Of a stretch of 64,000 nt of DNA, positions 44,338 through 53,528 are shown piece after piece. A program made the position numbers and the translations under genes. Each line of letters opens with the position of its first letter. Positions within the stretch are counted from its first letter, which is position 1. The stretch lies in the NCBI GenBank assembly GCA_013297875.1, contig JAAFIW010000021.1, positions 1 through 64,000 of the forward strand, in the 5' to 3' direction. Origin of the DNA: Comamonadaceae bacterium (lineage in GTDB: Bacteria; Pseudomonadota; Gammaproteobacteria; Burkholderiales; Burkholderiaceae_C). The notes beneath the pieces were generated by a model. It ran no database searches. It had not been told where the DNA came from and saw only the letters and a list, made by a program, of their open reading frames with translations.

Positions 44338-45774
44338 ATGATTGATTCGATGACTTCCACCTTCCGCGTAGAGCACGATTTTTTGGGCGACAAGCAGATT
44401 CCAGCCCACGCTTACTGGGGCGTGCACACGGCACGCGCTGTAGAAAATTTTCCGATTTCGGGCACTGCAATTTCGGCCATGCCCGATTTGATTCGCGCCT
44501 TTGGCTTCGTCAAAAAAGCCACCGCTCGCGCCAACGTGCAACTGGGCGCGCTCGACCAGAAACGGGCCAACGCCATCATGGGTGCTTGCGATCTGTTGAT
44601 TGCAGGCCAGTACCACGACCAGTTTGTGGTGGACGTGATTCAAGGCGGCGCGGGCACGTCGACCAACATGAATGCTAATGAGGTGATTGCCAACCTGGCG
44701 CTGGAAAAGCTGGGCTTTGAAAAAGGCCGCTACGACGTGCTGCACCCCAACGACCACGTGAATGCCTCGCAAAGCACCAACGATGTGTACCCCACTGCGG
44801 TGCGGCTGGCGCTGTGGTCGGGCATTGACCGTTTGCTGGGCTCCATGGCCACCTTGCGCCGGGGTTTTGAGGCCAAAGCCGATGAGTTCAAAAACATTTT
44901 GAAAATTGGCCGCACCCAGTTGCAAGACGCCGTGCCCATGACCTTGGGCCAGGAGTTTTTGACTTACGCCATCATGATTGGCGAAGACGAAGCCCGGCTG
45001 CGTGAAGCGCGCGCGCTGATTCAGGAAATCAACCTGGGCGCCACTGCCATTGGCACCGGCATCAATGCACCGCATGGCTATGCCGAGATTGCCTGCCAGT
45101 TCCTGGCCGAGGAAAGCCGCATTCCGGTCGTGAAAGCCGCCAACCTGATTGAAGCGACGCAAGACACCGGTGCATTTGTTCAGCTGTCGGGTGTGCTCAA
45201 GCGTGTGGCCACCAAGTTGAGCAAGACCTGCAACGACTTGCGCCTGCTGTCCAGCGGCCCACAAGCGGGTTTTGGCGACATCAAACTGCCCGCGCGTCAG
45301 GCCGGCTCGTCCATCATGCCAGGCAAGGTGAACCCGGTTATTCCCGAGGTGATGAACCAGGTGGCGTTTGAAGTGATTGGCAACGACATCACCGTCACCA
45401 TGGCCTCGGAAGCGGGCCAGTTGCAACTGAACGCCTTTGAGCCCATCATGGGTTGGAGCCTGTTCAAAAGCATTGAGCATCTGAGTAATGCCTGCCTGAC
45501 CTTGCAAGCCAATTGCGTGGCGGGTATCGAGGCCAACACCGAGTTGCTGGCCAAACGGGTGCGCGAATCGGTGACCCTGGTCACGGCGCTGAACCCCATC
45601 ATTGGCTACGAAAAAGCTGCTTTGATTGCCAAAACCGCTATTGCTACGGGTAAGCCCATAGACGAAGTGGCCGAGATGCTGGGCATCATGACCCGCGGGC
45701 AGATTGAGGCCCTGCTCGTGCCCGAAAAACTTACACAACCGCTGTTGACACGCGCTGATTGCAACATGGTGTAA
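44338..45774 (+). CDS. aspA: Aspartate ammonia-lyase
   Basis: A 478-aa enzyme of the fumarase/aspartase superfamily, splitting aspartate to fumarate and ammonia. Landmarks are QIPAHAYWGVHTARAVENF, GGAGTSTNMNANEVIAN, HPNDHVNASQSTNDVYP and the signature GSSIMPGKVNPV with the catalytic serine loop. A second ATG four codons in (44350) is an alternative start; neither has a strong ribosome site. The two binding-protein genes and gltJKL downstream on the same strand suggest a unit for aspartate uptake and use. Confidence 0.93.
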   Translation: MIDSMTSTFRVEHDFLGDKQIPAHAYWGVHTARAVENFPISGTAISAMPDLIRAFGFVKKATARANVQLGALDQKRANAIMGACDLLIAGQYHDQFVVDVIQGGAGTSTNMNANEVIANLALEKLGFEKGRYDVLHPNDHVNASQSTNDVYPTAVRLALWSGIDRLLGSMATLRRGFEAKADEFKNILKIGRTQLQDAVPMTLGQEFLTYAIMIGEDEARLREARALIQEINLGATAIGTGINAPHGYAEIACQFLAEESRIPVVKAANLIEATQDTGAFVQLSGVLKRVATKLSKTCNDLRLLSSGPQAGFGDIKLPARQAGSSIMPGKVNPVIPEVMNQVAFEVIGNDITVTMASEAGQLQLNAFEPIMGWSLFKSIEHLSNACLTLQANCVAGIEANTELLAKRVRESVTLVTALNPIIGYEKAALIAKTAIATGKPIDEVAEMLGIMTRGQIEALLVPEKLTQPLLTRADCNMV

Positions 45775-45827
45775 CAATATGGCGGGCACGAAGCCTGCTT
45801 TATTCACCTTCAGTTGTTGGAGTCACC

Positions 45828-46721
45828 GTGGTTGCATTGAATCGATACCTTACTTTGCTCGCCTTCATGTGGATTGCAAACGCACACGCCCAAAACCCGC
45901 CCAGCGTGCTGGACCGCGTCAAATCGGGCGGCAAACTGGTCATTGCCCACCGAGAATCATCGGTGCCTTTTTCGTACCTAGATGGCGACAAAAAACCCGT
46001 GGGCTATGCGCTGGAGTTGTGCCTGAAACTGGCCGATGCGGTGCGCAAAAAAACCGGCGCGAAAGACATGGCGGTTGAGCTCATGCTGGTCACACCAGCC
46101 AACCGCATCACGTTGATCGAGCAGGGCAAGGCCGATCTGGAATGCGGCTCCACCACCAACAATGCCGAGCGCCGCCAGAAAGTGGCCTTCACTATTCCAC
46201 ACTTCATCACCGGCGCACGCCTGCTGGTCAAGGCCGACAGCAAGGTGGAACGTATTGAAGACCTGGGAGGCAAAAAGTTGGCCTCCACGGTCGACACCAC
46301 ACCACTCAAAGCGGCCAAGCAAGCCAACCGCGAACGGTTGCTAGGCATCAACATCGTGGAAGCACCCGACCACGCGCGCGGTGTGGAAATGGTGGAAAAA
46401 GGCGAAGCCGAGGCGTTCTTGATGGACGATGTGCTGCTGTACGGCCTGGCCGCCAACCGTGCCAACCCGGCTGCGCTCAAAGTGGTGGGCAAATTTTTGA
46501 CCACTGAGCCATTGGCCATCATGCTGCCCAAGAACGACCCCGCTTACAAGAAACTCATAGACGACGAAATGCGCCGTTTGATCATAAGCGGCGAGATACA
46601 GCCCATCTATGAAAAATGGTTCATGAAACCGATTCCTCCCCGTAACACCGCGCTGAATCTGCCCGTGAGCTACTTGCTGCGCGACTTCTGGAAGTACCCC
46701 ACCGACCAGGTACCCAATTAG
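45828..46721 (+). CDS. Amino-acid ABC transporter substrate-binding protein (first of two)
   Basis: A 297-aa periplasmic binding protein of the SBP_bac_3 family, GltI subgroup. GTG start at 45828 with GGAG 5 bases before it; signal peptide ends NAHAQ. Segments: VLDRVKSGGKLVIAHRESSVPFSYLDGD, KADLECGSTTNNAERRQKVAF and PIYEKWFMKPIPPRN, all closely parallel to the next gene. It is a diverged paralogue of the protein encoded at 46855, both probably docking with GltJK. Ligand probably acidic amino acids. Confidence 0.9.
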   Translation: MVALNRYLTLLAFMWIANAHAQNPPSVLDRVKSGGKLVIAHRESSVPFSYLDGDKKPVGYALELCLKLADAVRKKTGAKDMAVELMLVTPANRITLIEQGKADLECGSTTNNAERRQKVAFTIPHFITGARLLVKADSKVERIEDLGGKKLASTVDTTPLKAAKQANRERLLGINIVEAPDHARGVEMVEKGEAEAFLMDDVLLYGLAANRANPAALKVVGKFLTTEPLAIMLPKNDPAYKKLIDDEMRRLIISGEIQPIYEKWFMKPIPPRNTALNLPVSYLLRDFWKYPTDQVPN

Positions 46722-46854
46722 TCGCATCGATAGGCTTACCCTGATGTAGCTGATTTCCAGGGTAATCCCGCAAGGCCAACTTCCTAAAATTTCATTGTTC
46801 AGTTCTCGTTTGTCAGTTCTTGTTTTTCCAACGCTTCACCACAGGAGATTTTTC

Positions 46855-47766
46855 ATGAAGAAGCAATTGATAGCCGCTGCCGTTGCAGCATTCGCGGTAA
46901 CCGGCCTAGTCACCGGTGCATCGGCCCAGGCCACCGACACGCTGGCCAAAGTAAAAGCCTCTGGCACCATCACCATGGGCGTACGTGACTCCTCTGGTGC
47001 CCTGTCCTACACCCTGGGTGACGGCAAGTACGCCGGGTTTCACGTTGAAGTTTGCGATCGCATCATTGCCAATGTGGAAAAAGCAGCTGGCCGCAAGCTG
47101 GAAGTGAAATACCTGCCCGTGACCTCACAAAACCGCATTCCATTGGTACAAAACGGCACCGTGGACATTGAGTGCGGCTCGACCACCAACAACGCCACCC
47201 GCCAGAAAGACGTGGCCTTCCTGCCCACAACTTTCGTGGAAGAAGTTCGCATCGCCGTCAAGGCCAACTCCGGCATCACTGCCATTGCCCAATTGAACGG
47301 CAAGAACGTGGCCACCACCACCGGCACAACATCGGTGCAGACCCTGCGCAAAAACGAGCGCGCCACCGGCGTTGATTTCAAGGAAGTGTTTGGCAAAGAC
47401 CATGCCGACAGCTTCCTGCTGTTGGAGTCGGGCCGTGCCGATGCATTTGTGATGGACGGTGCCATTCTGGCTGGCAACATCGCCACATCCAAAGCCCCAG
47501 CCGACTTCAAGATCGTGGGCGAAGTGCTGAGCGTGGAGCCCATTGCCATCATGGTGCGCAAAGACGATGCCGCGTTCAAGAAAATTGGCGACGACACCGT
47601 CAGGGATCTGGCCAAATCCGGCGAGTTGGCCAAGCTGTGGGACAAGTGGTTCATGCAGCCCATCCCACCGAAGAACACCCGCGTGGGCTATGCCGTGAGC
47701 GAAAGCACCAAGGCTGCCTGGAATGCGCCGAACGACAGGCCCATGGAAGACTACGCCAAGAAATAA
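46855..47766 (+). CDS. gltI: Glutamate/aspartate ABC transporter substrate-binding protein
   Basis: A 303-aa periplasmic protein of the GltI subgroup. AGGAG lies 8 bases before the ATG at 46855; signal peptide ends GASAQ. Segments: TLAKVKASGTITMGVRDSSGALSY, VDIECGSTTNNATRQKDVAF and LWDKWFMQPIPPKNTRVGY. A hairpin with partial terminator character follows before the permease genes, which would favour excess binding protein. Confidence 0.93.
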   Translation: MKKQLIAAAVAAFAVTGLVTGASAQATDTLAKVKASGTITMGVRDSSGALSYTLGDGKYAGFHVEVCDRIIANVEKAAGRKLEVKYLPVTSQNRIPLVQNGTVDIECGSTTNNATRQKDVAFLPTTFVEEVRIAVKANSGITAIAQLNGKNVATTTGTTSVQTLRKNERATGVDFKEVFGKDHADSFLLLESGRADAFVMDGAILAGNIATSKAPADFKIVGEVLSVEPIAIMVRKDDAAFKKIGDDTVRDLAKSGELAKLWDKWFMQPIPPKNTRVGYAVSESTKAAWNAPNDRPMEDYAKK

Positions 47767-47786
47767 GCCGCACCTGATGGCTTAAC

Positions 47787-47824
47787 AAGAAGCCCCGCAC
47801 AGTGCTTGCTCTGGCGGGGTTTCT
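47787..47824 (+). terminator. Attenuator-like hairpin after gltI
   Basis: GCCCCGC and GCGGGGTTT pair across a 15-base loop followed by a short T-containing tract. It lies between gltI and gltJ and may cause partial termination. Confidence 0.55.
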
Positions 47825-47911
47825 GCTTTAAGGTCTGGGTAAGTGGGTGCGGTGCATGGCATCACTCTTGCTCAAAAAAATACTTCCAACAACAGAGGCG
47901 GAGACACTGAT

Positions 47912-48634
47912 ATGGCTTGGGACTGGAAAGTTTTTCTAAATGATGATGGCAGTGGGCGAACCTATCTGCAATGGATGTTTGACGCCTGGGGTTGGACACT
48001 CTCGGTGGCTGGCACTTCCTGGGTAGTGGCCATGGTCGTGGGGGCCCTGATCGGCACCCTGCGCACCCTGCCCAATAGCCCCTGGCTGGTGCGTCTGGCC
48101 AATGCCTGGGTGGAGCTGTTTCGCAACATCCCCCTGCTGGTGCAAATCTTCCTGTGGTACTTCGTGGTGCCCAAGCTGATACCGCCGATGAAGGAAGTGC
48201 CTGGCTTTGTTCTGGTGGTGTTCGCATTGGGCTTTTTCACTTCAGCCCGTATTGCCGAGCAGGTGCGCGCGGGCATTCAGGCATTGCCCCGTGGTCAGCG
48301 CTATGCCGCCATGGCTGTCGGGTTTGATACCTGGCAAACCTACCGCTATGTGCTGCTACCCATGGCGGTGCGCATCATCATGCCGCCGCTGACCAGCGAG
48401 TCGATGAACCTGCTGAAAAACTCGTCGGTGGCGTTTGCGGTGTCTATTGCGGAGCTGACCATGTTTGCGATGCAGGCGCAGGAAGAAACCTCGCGGGGTA
48501 TTGAGATTTACATCGCGGTCACCGCGCTGTATGCAGCCTCTGCATTTGCGGTCAACCGGGTGTTTGCCTTCATTGAAAAGAAGGTTCAAATTCCGGGCTA
48601 CATCGTGGCAGGTGGAACCGGGGGAGGGCATTGA
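47912..48634 (+). CDS. gltJ: Glutamate/aspartate ABC transporter permease GltJ
   Basis: A 240-aa permease. The start at 47912 (MAWDWKVFL) follows GGAG by 8 bases; 23 upstream codons are rejected. About five helices; the PAAT landmarks VELFRNIPLLVQIFLWYF and ALGFFTSARIAEQVRAGIQALPRGQ are present. gltK begins 1 base after its stop. Confidence 0.94.
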   Translation: MAWDWKVFLNDDGSGRTYLQWMFDAWGWTLSVAGTSWVVAMVVGALIGTLRTLPNSPWLVRLANAWVELFRNIPLLVQIFLWYFVVPKLIPPMKEVPGFVLVVFALGFFTSARIAEQVRAGIQALPRGQRYAAMAVGFDTWQTYRYVLLPMAVRIIMPPLTSESMNLLKNSSVAFAVSIAELTMFAMQAQEETSRGIEIYIAVTALYAASAFAVNRVFAFIEKKVQIPGYIVAGGTGGGH

Positions 48635-48635
48635 T

Positions 48636-49304
48636 ATGGGCGGCCTAGACTTAAGTTTTTTCAACTGGGACATCGTCAACAAATTCGTGTTGAAGGGTCT
48701 GTGGTTCAGTGTGCAACTGACCATCATTGCCACGATTGGCGGCATCATTTTTGGCACCATCCTGGCGCTGATGCGCCTGTCTGGCAACAAGCTGCTGATG
48801 ATCCCTGCCACCATTTATGTCAACGGCATGCGCAGCATTCCGCTGGTGATGGTGATCTTGTGGTTCTTCCTGCTGGTGCCCACCATCATCGGCCGGCCGA
48901 TCGGGGCAGAGCTGTCGGCAACCATCACTTTCATTGCGTTTGAAGCCGCCTACTTCAGCGAGATCATGCGGGCCGGCATCCAGTCGATTCCGCGTGGCCA
49001 GGTGCATGCGGGTCAGGCTGTGGGCATGACCTACAGCCAGAACATGCGGCTGGTGGTATTGCCGCAGGCCTTTCGCAACATGCTGCCGGTGCTGCTCACG
49101 CAAACCATCATCTTGTTTCAAGACACCTCGCTGGTCTACGCCATTGGCGCCTACGACCTGCTCAAAGGTTTCGTGACGGCAGGCAAAATTTATGGCCGAC
49201 CGGAAGAGGCTTACCTGCTGGCAGCCGTGGTGTATTTCGCCATCTGCTTTGGCCTGTCTTACATGGTCAAACGCCTGCAAGCCAAGATCGCCATCATTCG
49301 CTAA
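48636..49304 (+). CDS. gltK: Glutamate/aspartate ABC transporter permease GltK
   Basis: A 222-aa permease with about five helices. GGGAGGG precedes the ATG at 48636 and overlaps the gltJ end. Landmarks: YVNGMRSIPLVMVILWFFL and FEAAYFSEIMRAGIQSIPRGQVHAGQA. It forms a heterodimer with GltJ. Confidence 0.94.
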   Translation: MGGLDLSFFNWDIVNKFVLKGLWFSVQLTIIATIGGIIFGTILALMRLSGNKLLMIPATIYVNGMRSIPLVMVILWFFLLVPTIIGRPIGAELSATITFIAFEAAYFSEIMRAGIQSIPRGQVHAGQAVGMTYSQNMRLVVLPQAFRNMLPVLLTQTIILFQDTSLVYAIGAYDLLKGFVTAGKIYGRPEEAYLLAAVVYFAICFGLSYMVKRLQAKIAIIR

Positions 49305-49325
49305 AAATTAGACTGGAGAACACAC

Positions 49326-50063
49326 ATGATCGAAATCAAAGACGTTTCCAAATGGTATGGCCCTACCCAAGTGTTGAACAACTGCAATGTCAGCATCAAC
49401 AAGGGCGATGTGGTGGTGGTATGTGGCCCGTCGGGCTCAGGCAAGTCCACCTTGATCAAGACGGTCAACGCGCTGGAGCCCTTCCAGAAGGGCACGATTC
49501 ACGTCGACGGCGTTGCGCTGCATGACCCTAAAACTGATCTACCCAAGCTGCGCTCGCGGGTGGGCATGGTGTTCCAGCACTTTGAGTTGTTCCCACACCT
49601 GAGCGTGACCGAGAACCTGACCATTGCACAAATCAAGGTACTGGGCCGCTCGGCAGACGATGCCCGGGTGCGCGGCCTGAAAATGCTGGACCGCGTGGGC
49701 CTGATGGTTCACAAAGACAAATTTCCGGGCCAGCTCTCGGGTGGCCAGCAGCAGCGCGTGGCCATTGCCCGCGCCTTGAGCATGGACCCGATCGTGATGC
49801 TGTTTGACGAGCCCACATCCGCACTGGATCCCGAGATGGTGGGCGAGGTGCTGGACGTGATGGTCAAGCTGGCCAAAGAAGGCATGACCATGATGGTGGT
49901 GACTCACGAAATGGGCTTTGCCCGCAAAGTAGCCAGCCGCGTGATCTTCATCGACGTGGGTGGCCGCATCCTGGAAGACTGCTCGAAAGACGAGTTCTTC
50001 AACCACCCGGAAAACCGCCAGGCGCGCACTAAGGATTTCCTGAACAAGATCCTGCAGCACTGA
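49326..50063 (+). CDS. gltL: Glutamate/aspartate ABC transporter ATP-binding protein GltL
   Basis: A 245-aa ATPase of the polar amino acid family. Walker [10 protein letters not shown] near 38-46, ABC signature LSGGQQQRV, Walker [17 protein letters not shown], switch VVTHEMGFA. It ends the aspartate cluster; a terminator inside a palindromic repeat follows. Confidence 0.96.
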   Translation: MIEIKDVSKWYGPTQVLNNCNVSINKGDVVVVCGPSGSGKSTLIKTVNALEPFQKGTIHVDGVALHDPKTDLPKLRSRVGMVFQHFELFPHLSVTENLTIAQIKVLGRSADDARVRGLKMLDRVGLMVHKDKFPGQLSGGQQQRVAIARALSMDPIVMLFDEPTSALDPEMVGEVLDVMVKLAKEGMTMMVVTHEMGFARKVASRVIFIDVGGRILEDCSKDEFFNHPENRQARTKDFLNKILQH

Positions 50064-50071
50064 AATCGGGG

Positions 50072-50201
50072 GCAAGGACGCGAAGTGCGCGAAAACTACG
50101 CGAAGGACGCGAAAGGACATCCGAAATTTTGGATGTCCTTTTTTTATGAATTTTTCGCGTCCTTCGCGTTTCTTCGCGTCTTTCGCGTCCAGTCAAGTCC
50201 G
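50072..50201 (+). repeat. GCGAAGGACGCG-type palindromic repeat, copy B
   Basis: A 130-bp relative of 19013-19130: same left boxes (GCAAGGACGCGAAG, CTACGCGAAGGACGCGAAA), same TATGAATT near the centre, same right boxes and the same end GTCAAGTCCG. Unlike copy A, its centre holds a full terminator hairpin. Confidence 0.85.
50112..50146 (+). terminator. Rho-independent terminator nested in the repeat, after gltL
   Basis: AAAGGACATCC and GGATGTCCTTT form an 11-bp stem with an 8-base loop followed by a run of seven or more T. It lies 50 bases after the gltL stop. Confidence 0.9.
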
Positions 50202-50230
50202 CTTTCAAGTCGTCGTGGACAATTCGTTGT

Positions 50231-51274
50231 ATGACTGACGCAATCACCCCCAGCATCACTATTTGCCGCCCGGACGACTGGCACCTGCATGTGCGCGATG
50301 GCGAGGCCTTGCACACCGTGGTGCCGCACACCGCCGCCCAGTTTGGCCGCGCCATCATCATGCCCAACCTCAGGCCGCCCGTGACCACGGCAGCGCAGGC
50401 GCTCGCTTACAAAAACCGCATCCTGGCCGCAGTTCCCAAAGGCGTGCAATTCGAGCCCTTGATGACGCTGTACCTCACCGACAACCTGCCCGCTGACGAA
50501 ATCGCGCGCGCCAAAGAGGCCAGTGTGGTGGCTTGCAAGCTCTACCCGGCGGGCGCGACCACCAACAGCGATGCCGGCGTGACCGATTTGCGCAAGATTT
50601 ACCCGGTGCTTGCGGCCATGCAGCGCCACGGCTTGCTGCTGCTGGTTCACGGCGAAGTCACCTCGCCTGAGATTGATCTGTTTGACCGTGAAGCCGTGTT
50701 CATTGACCAGCAACTCATCCCTTTGCGCCGTGATTTCCCTGAGCTGAAAATCGTGTTCGAGCACATCACCACCCGCGAGGCTGCGCAGTACGTGGCGCAA
50801 GCCGGCGCACACACCGCTGCCACCCTCACCGCACACCACCTGCTGTACAACCGCAACGCCATCTTTGTGGGCGGCATTCGCCCGCACTACTACTGCCTGC
50901 CCGTGCTCAAACGCGAGGTGCATCGCCTGGCCCTGGTGCAAGCGGCCACCAGCGGCAACGACCGTTTCTTTTTGGGCACCGACAGCGCGCCCCACCCCGC
51001 CCAGCTCAAAGAACACGCCAGCGGCTGCGCTGGTTGCTACACCGCCCATGCCGCTCTGGAGATGTATGCCGAAGCCTTCGACACGGCAGGCGCTTTGGAC
51101 AAACTGGAAGCCTTCGCCAGCTTCAACGGCCCCGCCTTTTACGGCCTGCCGCGCAACACCGGCACTGTCACGCTGCGCCGCGAAAGCTGGACGCCGCCCG
51201 AGTCCTTTCCCTTTGGCCAGGCTCAACTCAAACCCTTGCGATCAGGCGAAGCGCTGCCGTGGCGCAGGGTGTAG
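50231..51274 (+). CDS. pyrC: Dihydroorotase
   Basis: A 347-aa class II dihydroorotase of pyrimidine synthesis. Zinc ligands are in WHLHVRDG; the bridging carboxylated lysine is in [12 protein letters not shown]; further metal-site histidines lie in [15 protein letters not shown] and TAHHLL, and the catalytic Asp in GTDSAPH. The last 16 bases overlap the next gene, so pyrC and the DUF3025 gene are coupled. Confidence 0.96.
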   Translation: MTDAITPSITICRPDDWHLHVRDGEALHTVVPHTAAQFGRAIIMPNLRPPVTTAAQALAYKNRILAAVPKGVQFEPLMTLYLTDNLPADEIARAKEASVVACKLYPAGATTNSDAGVTDLRKIYPVLAAMQRHGLLLLVHGEVTSPEIDLFDREAVFIDQQLIPLRRDFPELKIVFEHITTREAAQYVAQAGAHTAATLTAHHLLYNRNAIFVGGIRPHYYCLPVLKREVHRLALVQAATSGNDRFFLGTDSAPHPAQLKEHASGCAGCYTAHAALEMYAEAFDTAGALDKLEAFASFNGPAFYGLPRNTGTVTLRRESWTPPESFPFGQAQLKPLRSGEALPWRRV

Positions 51275-52017
51275 AGGCGGTTGACTGGCAAGCGCCCTGG
51301 CTGCAGCCCTGGCGAACGGTGGGCCAACCCCTTGCGCAGGCCGTCGAATCCGGCCAGCCGCTTCACGAGGCGCTCAATGCAGTTGGCCGATGCCCCGTGC
51401 AGTTCGTCCCACAATCCGCCTTGCCTGAGGCAGAGCCCTACGAGCGCTATATTTTTCAAAGCGGCCAGTGCCCCACCCGCGACAACCTGCACGACTTTTT
51501 CAATGGCCTGTGCTGGCACCTGCTGCCCCACACCAAGCGCCGCCTGAACCAGCTGCAAGCACAAACCATCGCCACGCACGGCGTGCAAGCCACGCGCGGG
51601 CCGCTGCGCGATGCGCTGACCCTGTTTGACGAAAACGGCGCGCTGCTACAGGCGCCCGAGCCGCTGTGGGCGGCGCTGCGGGCGCACGATTGGCAGGCGC
51701 TGTTTGTGATCCACCGCACCCTCTGGCAAGAGGCCCAATTGCTCATCGTGGGCCATGCGCTGCTGGAAAAGCTGGTTTTTGCGCGAAAACAGCATGTCGC
51801 CCACGTATTACTTGCTCAAGCAGCTATAGATTCAATAGCATCTACCGACACCTGGCTGGCTGCCGAACTCACCCCGCAATGGCTGGCCACCAAGCCGTTC
51901 ACCCCGCTGCCGGTGCTGGGTGTGCCCGGCTGGTGGGCGGCGAACGAGACGCCGGGTTTTTATGACGATGCACAGGTTTTCAGACCCCAGCGAGAAGGCC
52001 GGGTTCGAGGCCCATGA
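51259..52017 (+). CDS. DUF3025 domain-containing protein
   Basis: A 252-aa protein of unknown function found in many betaproteobacteria: [32 protein letters not shown] is the characteristic stretch. I use the GTG at 51259, inside the pyrC end; no later start keeps the conserved opening. The segment [12 protein letters not shown] near residues 183-194 is translated from a dispersed repeat (51788-51842) that lies in frame inside the gene, so this loop is probably a recent and tolerated insertion. Confidence 0.85.
   Translation: MAQGVEAVDWQAPWLQPWRTVGQPLAQAVESGQPLHEALNAVGRCPVQFVPQSALPEAEPYERYIFQSGQCPTRDNLHDFFNGLCWHLLPHTKRRLNQLQAQTIATHGVQATRGPLRDALTLFDENGALLQAPEPLWAALRAHDWQALFVIHRTLWQEAQLLIVGHALLEKLVFARKQHVAHVLLAQAAIDSIASTDTWLAAELTPQWLATKPFTPLPVLGVPGWWAANETPGFYDDAQVFRPQREGRVRGP
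51788..51842 (+). repeat. Dispersed repeat, copy 11, inside the DUF3025 coding region
   Basis: AGCATGTCGCCCACGTATTACTTGCTCAAGCAGCTATAGATTCAATAGCA; the core differs at one end base only. It is in frame and adds no stop codon. Confidence 0.85.
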
Positions 52018-52097
52018 CAGCCATAATTTCTGCCTACCCATAACGACGCGGCACGGCGGACAAACCGCTGGTTGCCCACACATCAGGAGACATCACC

Positions 52098-52394
52098 GTG
52101 ATTCGACACACCGTTGTTTTCAAGCTCAAGCACGCTTCAGGCTCTGAGATGGAGTCTTCTTTCCTTGTGGCGGCGCAGGCGCTGGCATCGGTTCCGACGG
52201 TTCGAAACTTTGAATGCCTGCGGCAAACAAGCCCAAAAAACAGCTTTGATTTCGGCCTGTCGATGGAATTCGAATCGGCACAAACCTATGAGGACTACAA
52301 CGTCCACCCCGACCATGTCAGCTTCGTCGAAACCAGGTGGAAAAAAGAGGTGGTGGATTTCCTGGAAATTGACTACATGCACCTGCACCCATGA
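52098..52394 (+). CDS. Dabb (stress-responsive A/B barrel) family protein
   Basis: A 98-aa small cytoplasmic protein with the dimeric alpha/beta-barrel pattern: IRHTVVFKLK at the start and YNVHPDHVSFVET towards the end. GTG start at 52098 with AGGAG 8 bases before it. Function unknown; relatives respond to stress or act on polyketide-like compounds. Confidence 0.88.
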   Translation: MIRHTVVFKLKHASGSEMESSFLVAAQALASVPTVRNFECLRQTSPKNSFDFGLSMEFESAQTYEDYNVHPDHVSFVETRWKKEVVDFLEIDYMHLHP

Positions 52395-52396
52395 AG

Positions 52397-52463
52397 TTTT
52401 TTAAACCAAAACAGCTACCAGCCCATGTATTTATTGCTCAAGCAGCTACATAAATAATAGCAA
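52397..52463 (+). repeat. Dispersed Comamonadaceae-type repeat, copy 12
   Basis: AACCAAAACAGCTACCAGCCCATG, linker, exact core ATTGCTCAAGCAGCTA and closing ATAGCA. It lies in the 52395-52580 gap directly after the Dabb gene. Confidence 0.9.
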
Positions 52464-52580
52464 TTTCAGGCGGTATGCCAGGCCGATTAGCCCTCTTGGG
52501 CATCGGACATCCCTTGATTTTTGTCACCTGGGCCGTATCTTTCGCGCCAGGGCGATTTCGATGCCCATAACGGAGAAACC

Positions 52581-53450
52581 ATGAAACGCGTGATTTTGTT
52601 TGTGATGACCAACCTGGCGGTGGTGGTCGTGTTGGGCATTGTGGCCAGCCTGCTGGGCGTGAACCGCTTTTTGACCCCCAACGGATTGAACCTGATGTCG
52701 CTGCTGGGCTTTGCGCTCATCATGGGCTTTGGTGGCGCTTTTATTTCGCTGCTGATCAGCAAGCCCGTGGCCAAGTGGAGCTCGGGCGTGCGGGTGATTG
52801 CGCAGCCGCAAAACGCAGACGAAGCCTGGATTGTGGAAACCGTGCGCAAGTTTGCTGACAAGGCGGGCATTGGCATGCCTGAGGTGGGCGTGTTTGACGG
52901 CGAGCCCAACGCCTTTGCCACGGGGGCCTTCAAAAACTCGGCGCTGGTGGCCGTGTCGACCGGCTTGCTGCAAGGCATGACGCGCGAAGAGGTAGAGGCC
53001 GTGATTGGCCACGAGGTGGCCCACATTGCCAATGGCGACATGGTGACCATGACCTTGATTCAAGGCGTGATGAACACCTTTGTGATCTTCATCTCGCGGG
53101 TGATCGGCTACTTTGTGGACAAAGTGGTGCTGCGCAACACCAGCGATGCGCCCGGCATCGGTTACTACATCACCACCGTGGTGATGGACTTGGCGCTCGG
53201 CGTGCTGGCCCACATGATCGTGTCGTGGTTCAGCCGCCAGCGCGAGTTCCGGGCCGATGCAGGTGCCGCCGACCTGATGGGCCGCAAGCAACCCATGGTC
53301 AACGCCCTGGCCCGCCTGGGCGGCATGGTGCCCGGCGAATTGCCCAAAAACATGGCGGCCATGGGCATCACCGGCGGCATTGGCAAACTGTTCAGCACGC
53401 ACCCCCCCATTGAAGAGCGCATTGCGCGGCTTCAATCTCAACAGGCGTAA
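52581..53450 (+). CDS. htpX: Membrane zinc metalloprotease HtpX
   Basis: A 289-aa M48 peptidase of the inner membrane that degrades misfolded membrane proteins. The start at 52581 follows GGAG. Two N-terminal helices (5-27, 38-58), the zinc motif [13 protein letters not shown] near residues 140-152 and [14 protein letters not shown] with the third zinc ligand (Glu before FRAD) are present; two more helices lie between. The final 30-odd bases are repeated in tandem just after the stop. Confidence 0.95.
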   Translation: MKRVILFVMTNLAVVVVLGIVASLLGVNRFLTPNGLNLMSLLGFALIMGFGGAFISLLISKPVAKWSSGVRVIAQPQNADEAWIVETVRKFADKAGIGMPEVGVFDGEPNAFATGAFKNSALVAVSTGLLQGMTREEVEAVIGHEVAHIANGDMVTMTLIQGVMNTFVIFISRVIGYFVDKVVLRNTSDAPGIGYYITTVVMDLALGVLAHMIVSWFSRQREFRADAGAADLMGRKQPMVNALARLGGMVPGELPKNMAAMGITGGIGKLFSTHPPIEERIARLQSQQA

Positions 53451-53494
53451 AGAGCGCATCGCGCGGCTTCAATCTCAACAAGCCTGAAGAGCGC
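53416..53494 (+). repeat. Tandem duplication of the htpX 3-prime end
   Basis: GAGCGCATTGCGCGGCTTCAATCTCAACAGGCGTAAA is followed at once by a near-identical 37-base unit and the beginning of a third (GAGCGCCAT). The first unit holds the htpX stop, so the protein is unaffected; the second is non-coding relic. Confidence 0.8.
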
Positions 53495-53528
53495 CATCCC
53501 GCCGGTTGATCCGGCGGGGGCTGGCAGG

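Noticed and set aside
45630-45665. GCTATTGCTACGGG stretch in aspA resembling the dispersed repeat
   Set aside because: Only short pieces match and they encode conserved aspartase residues; likely chance.
44314-45807. 497-codon open frame opposite aspA
   Set aside because: Shadow of a strongly supported enzyme gene; no recognisable motifs.
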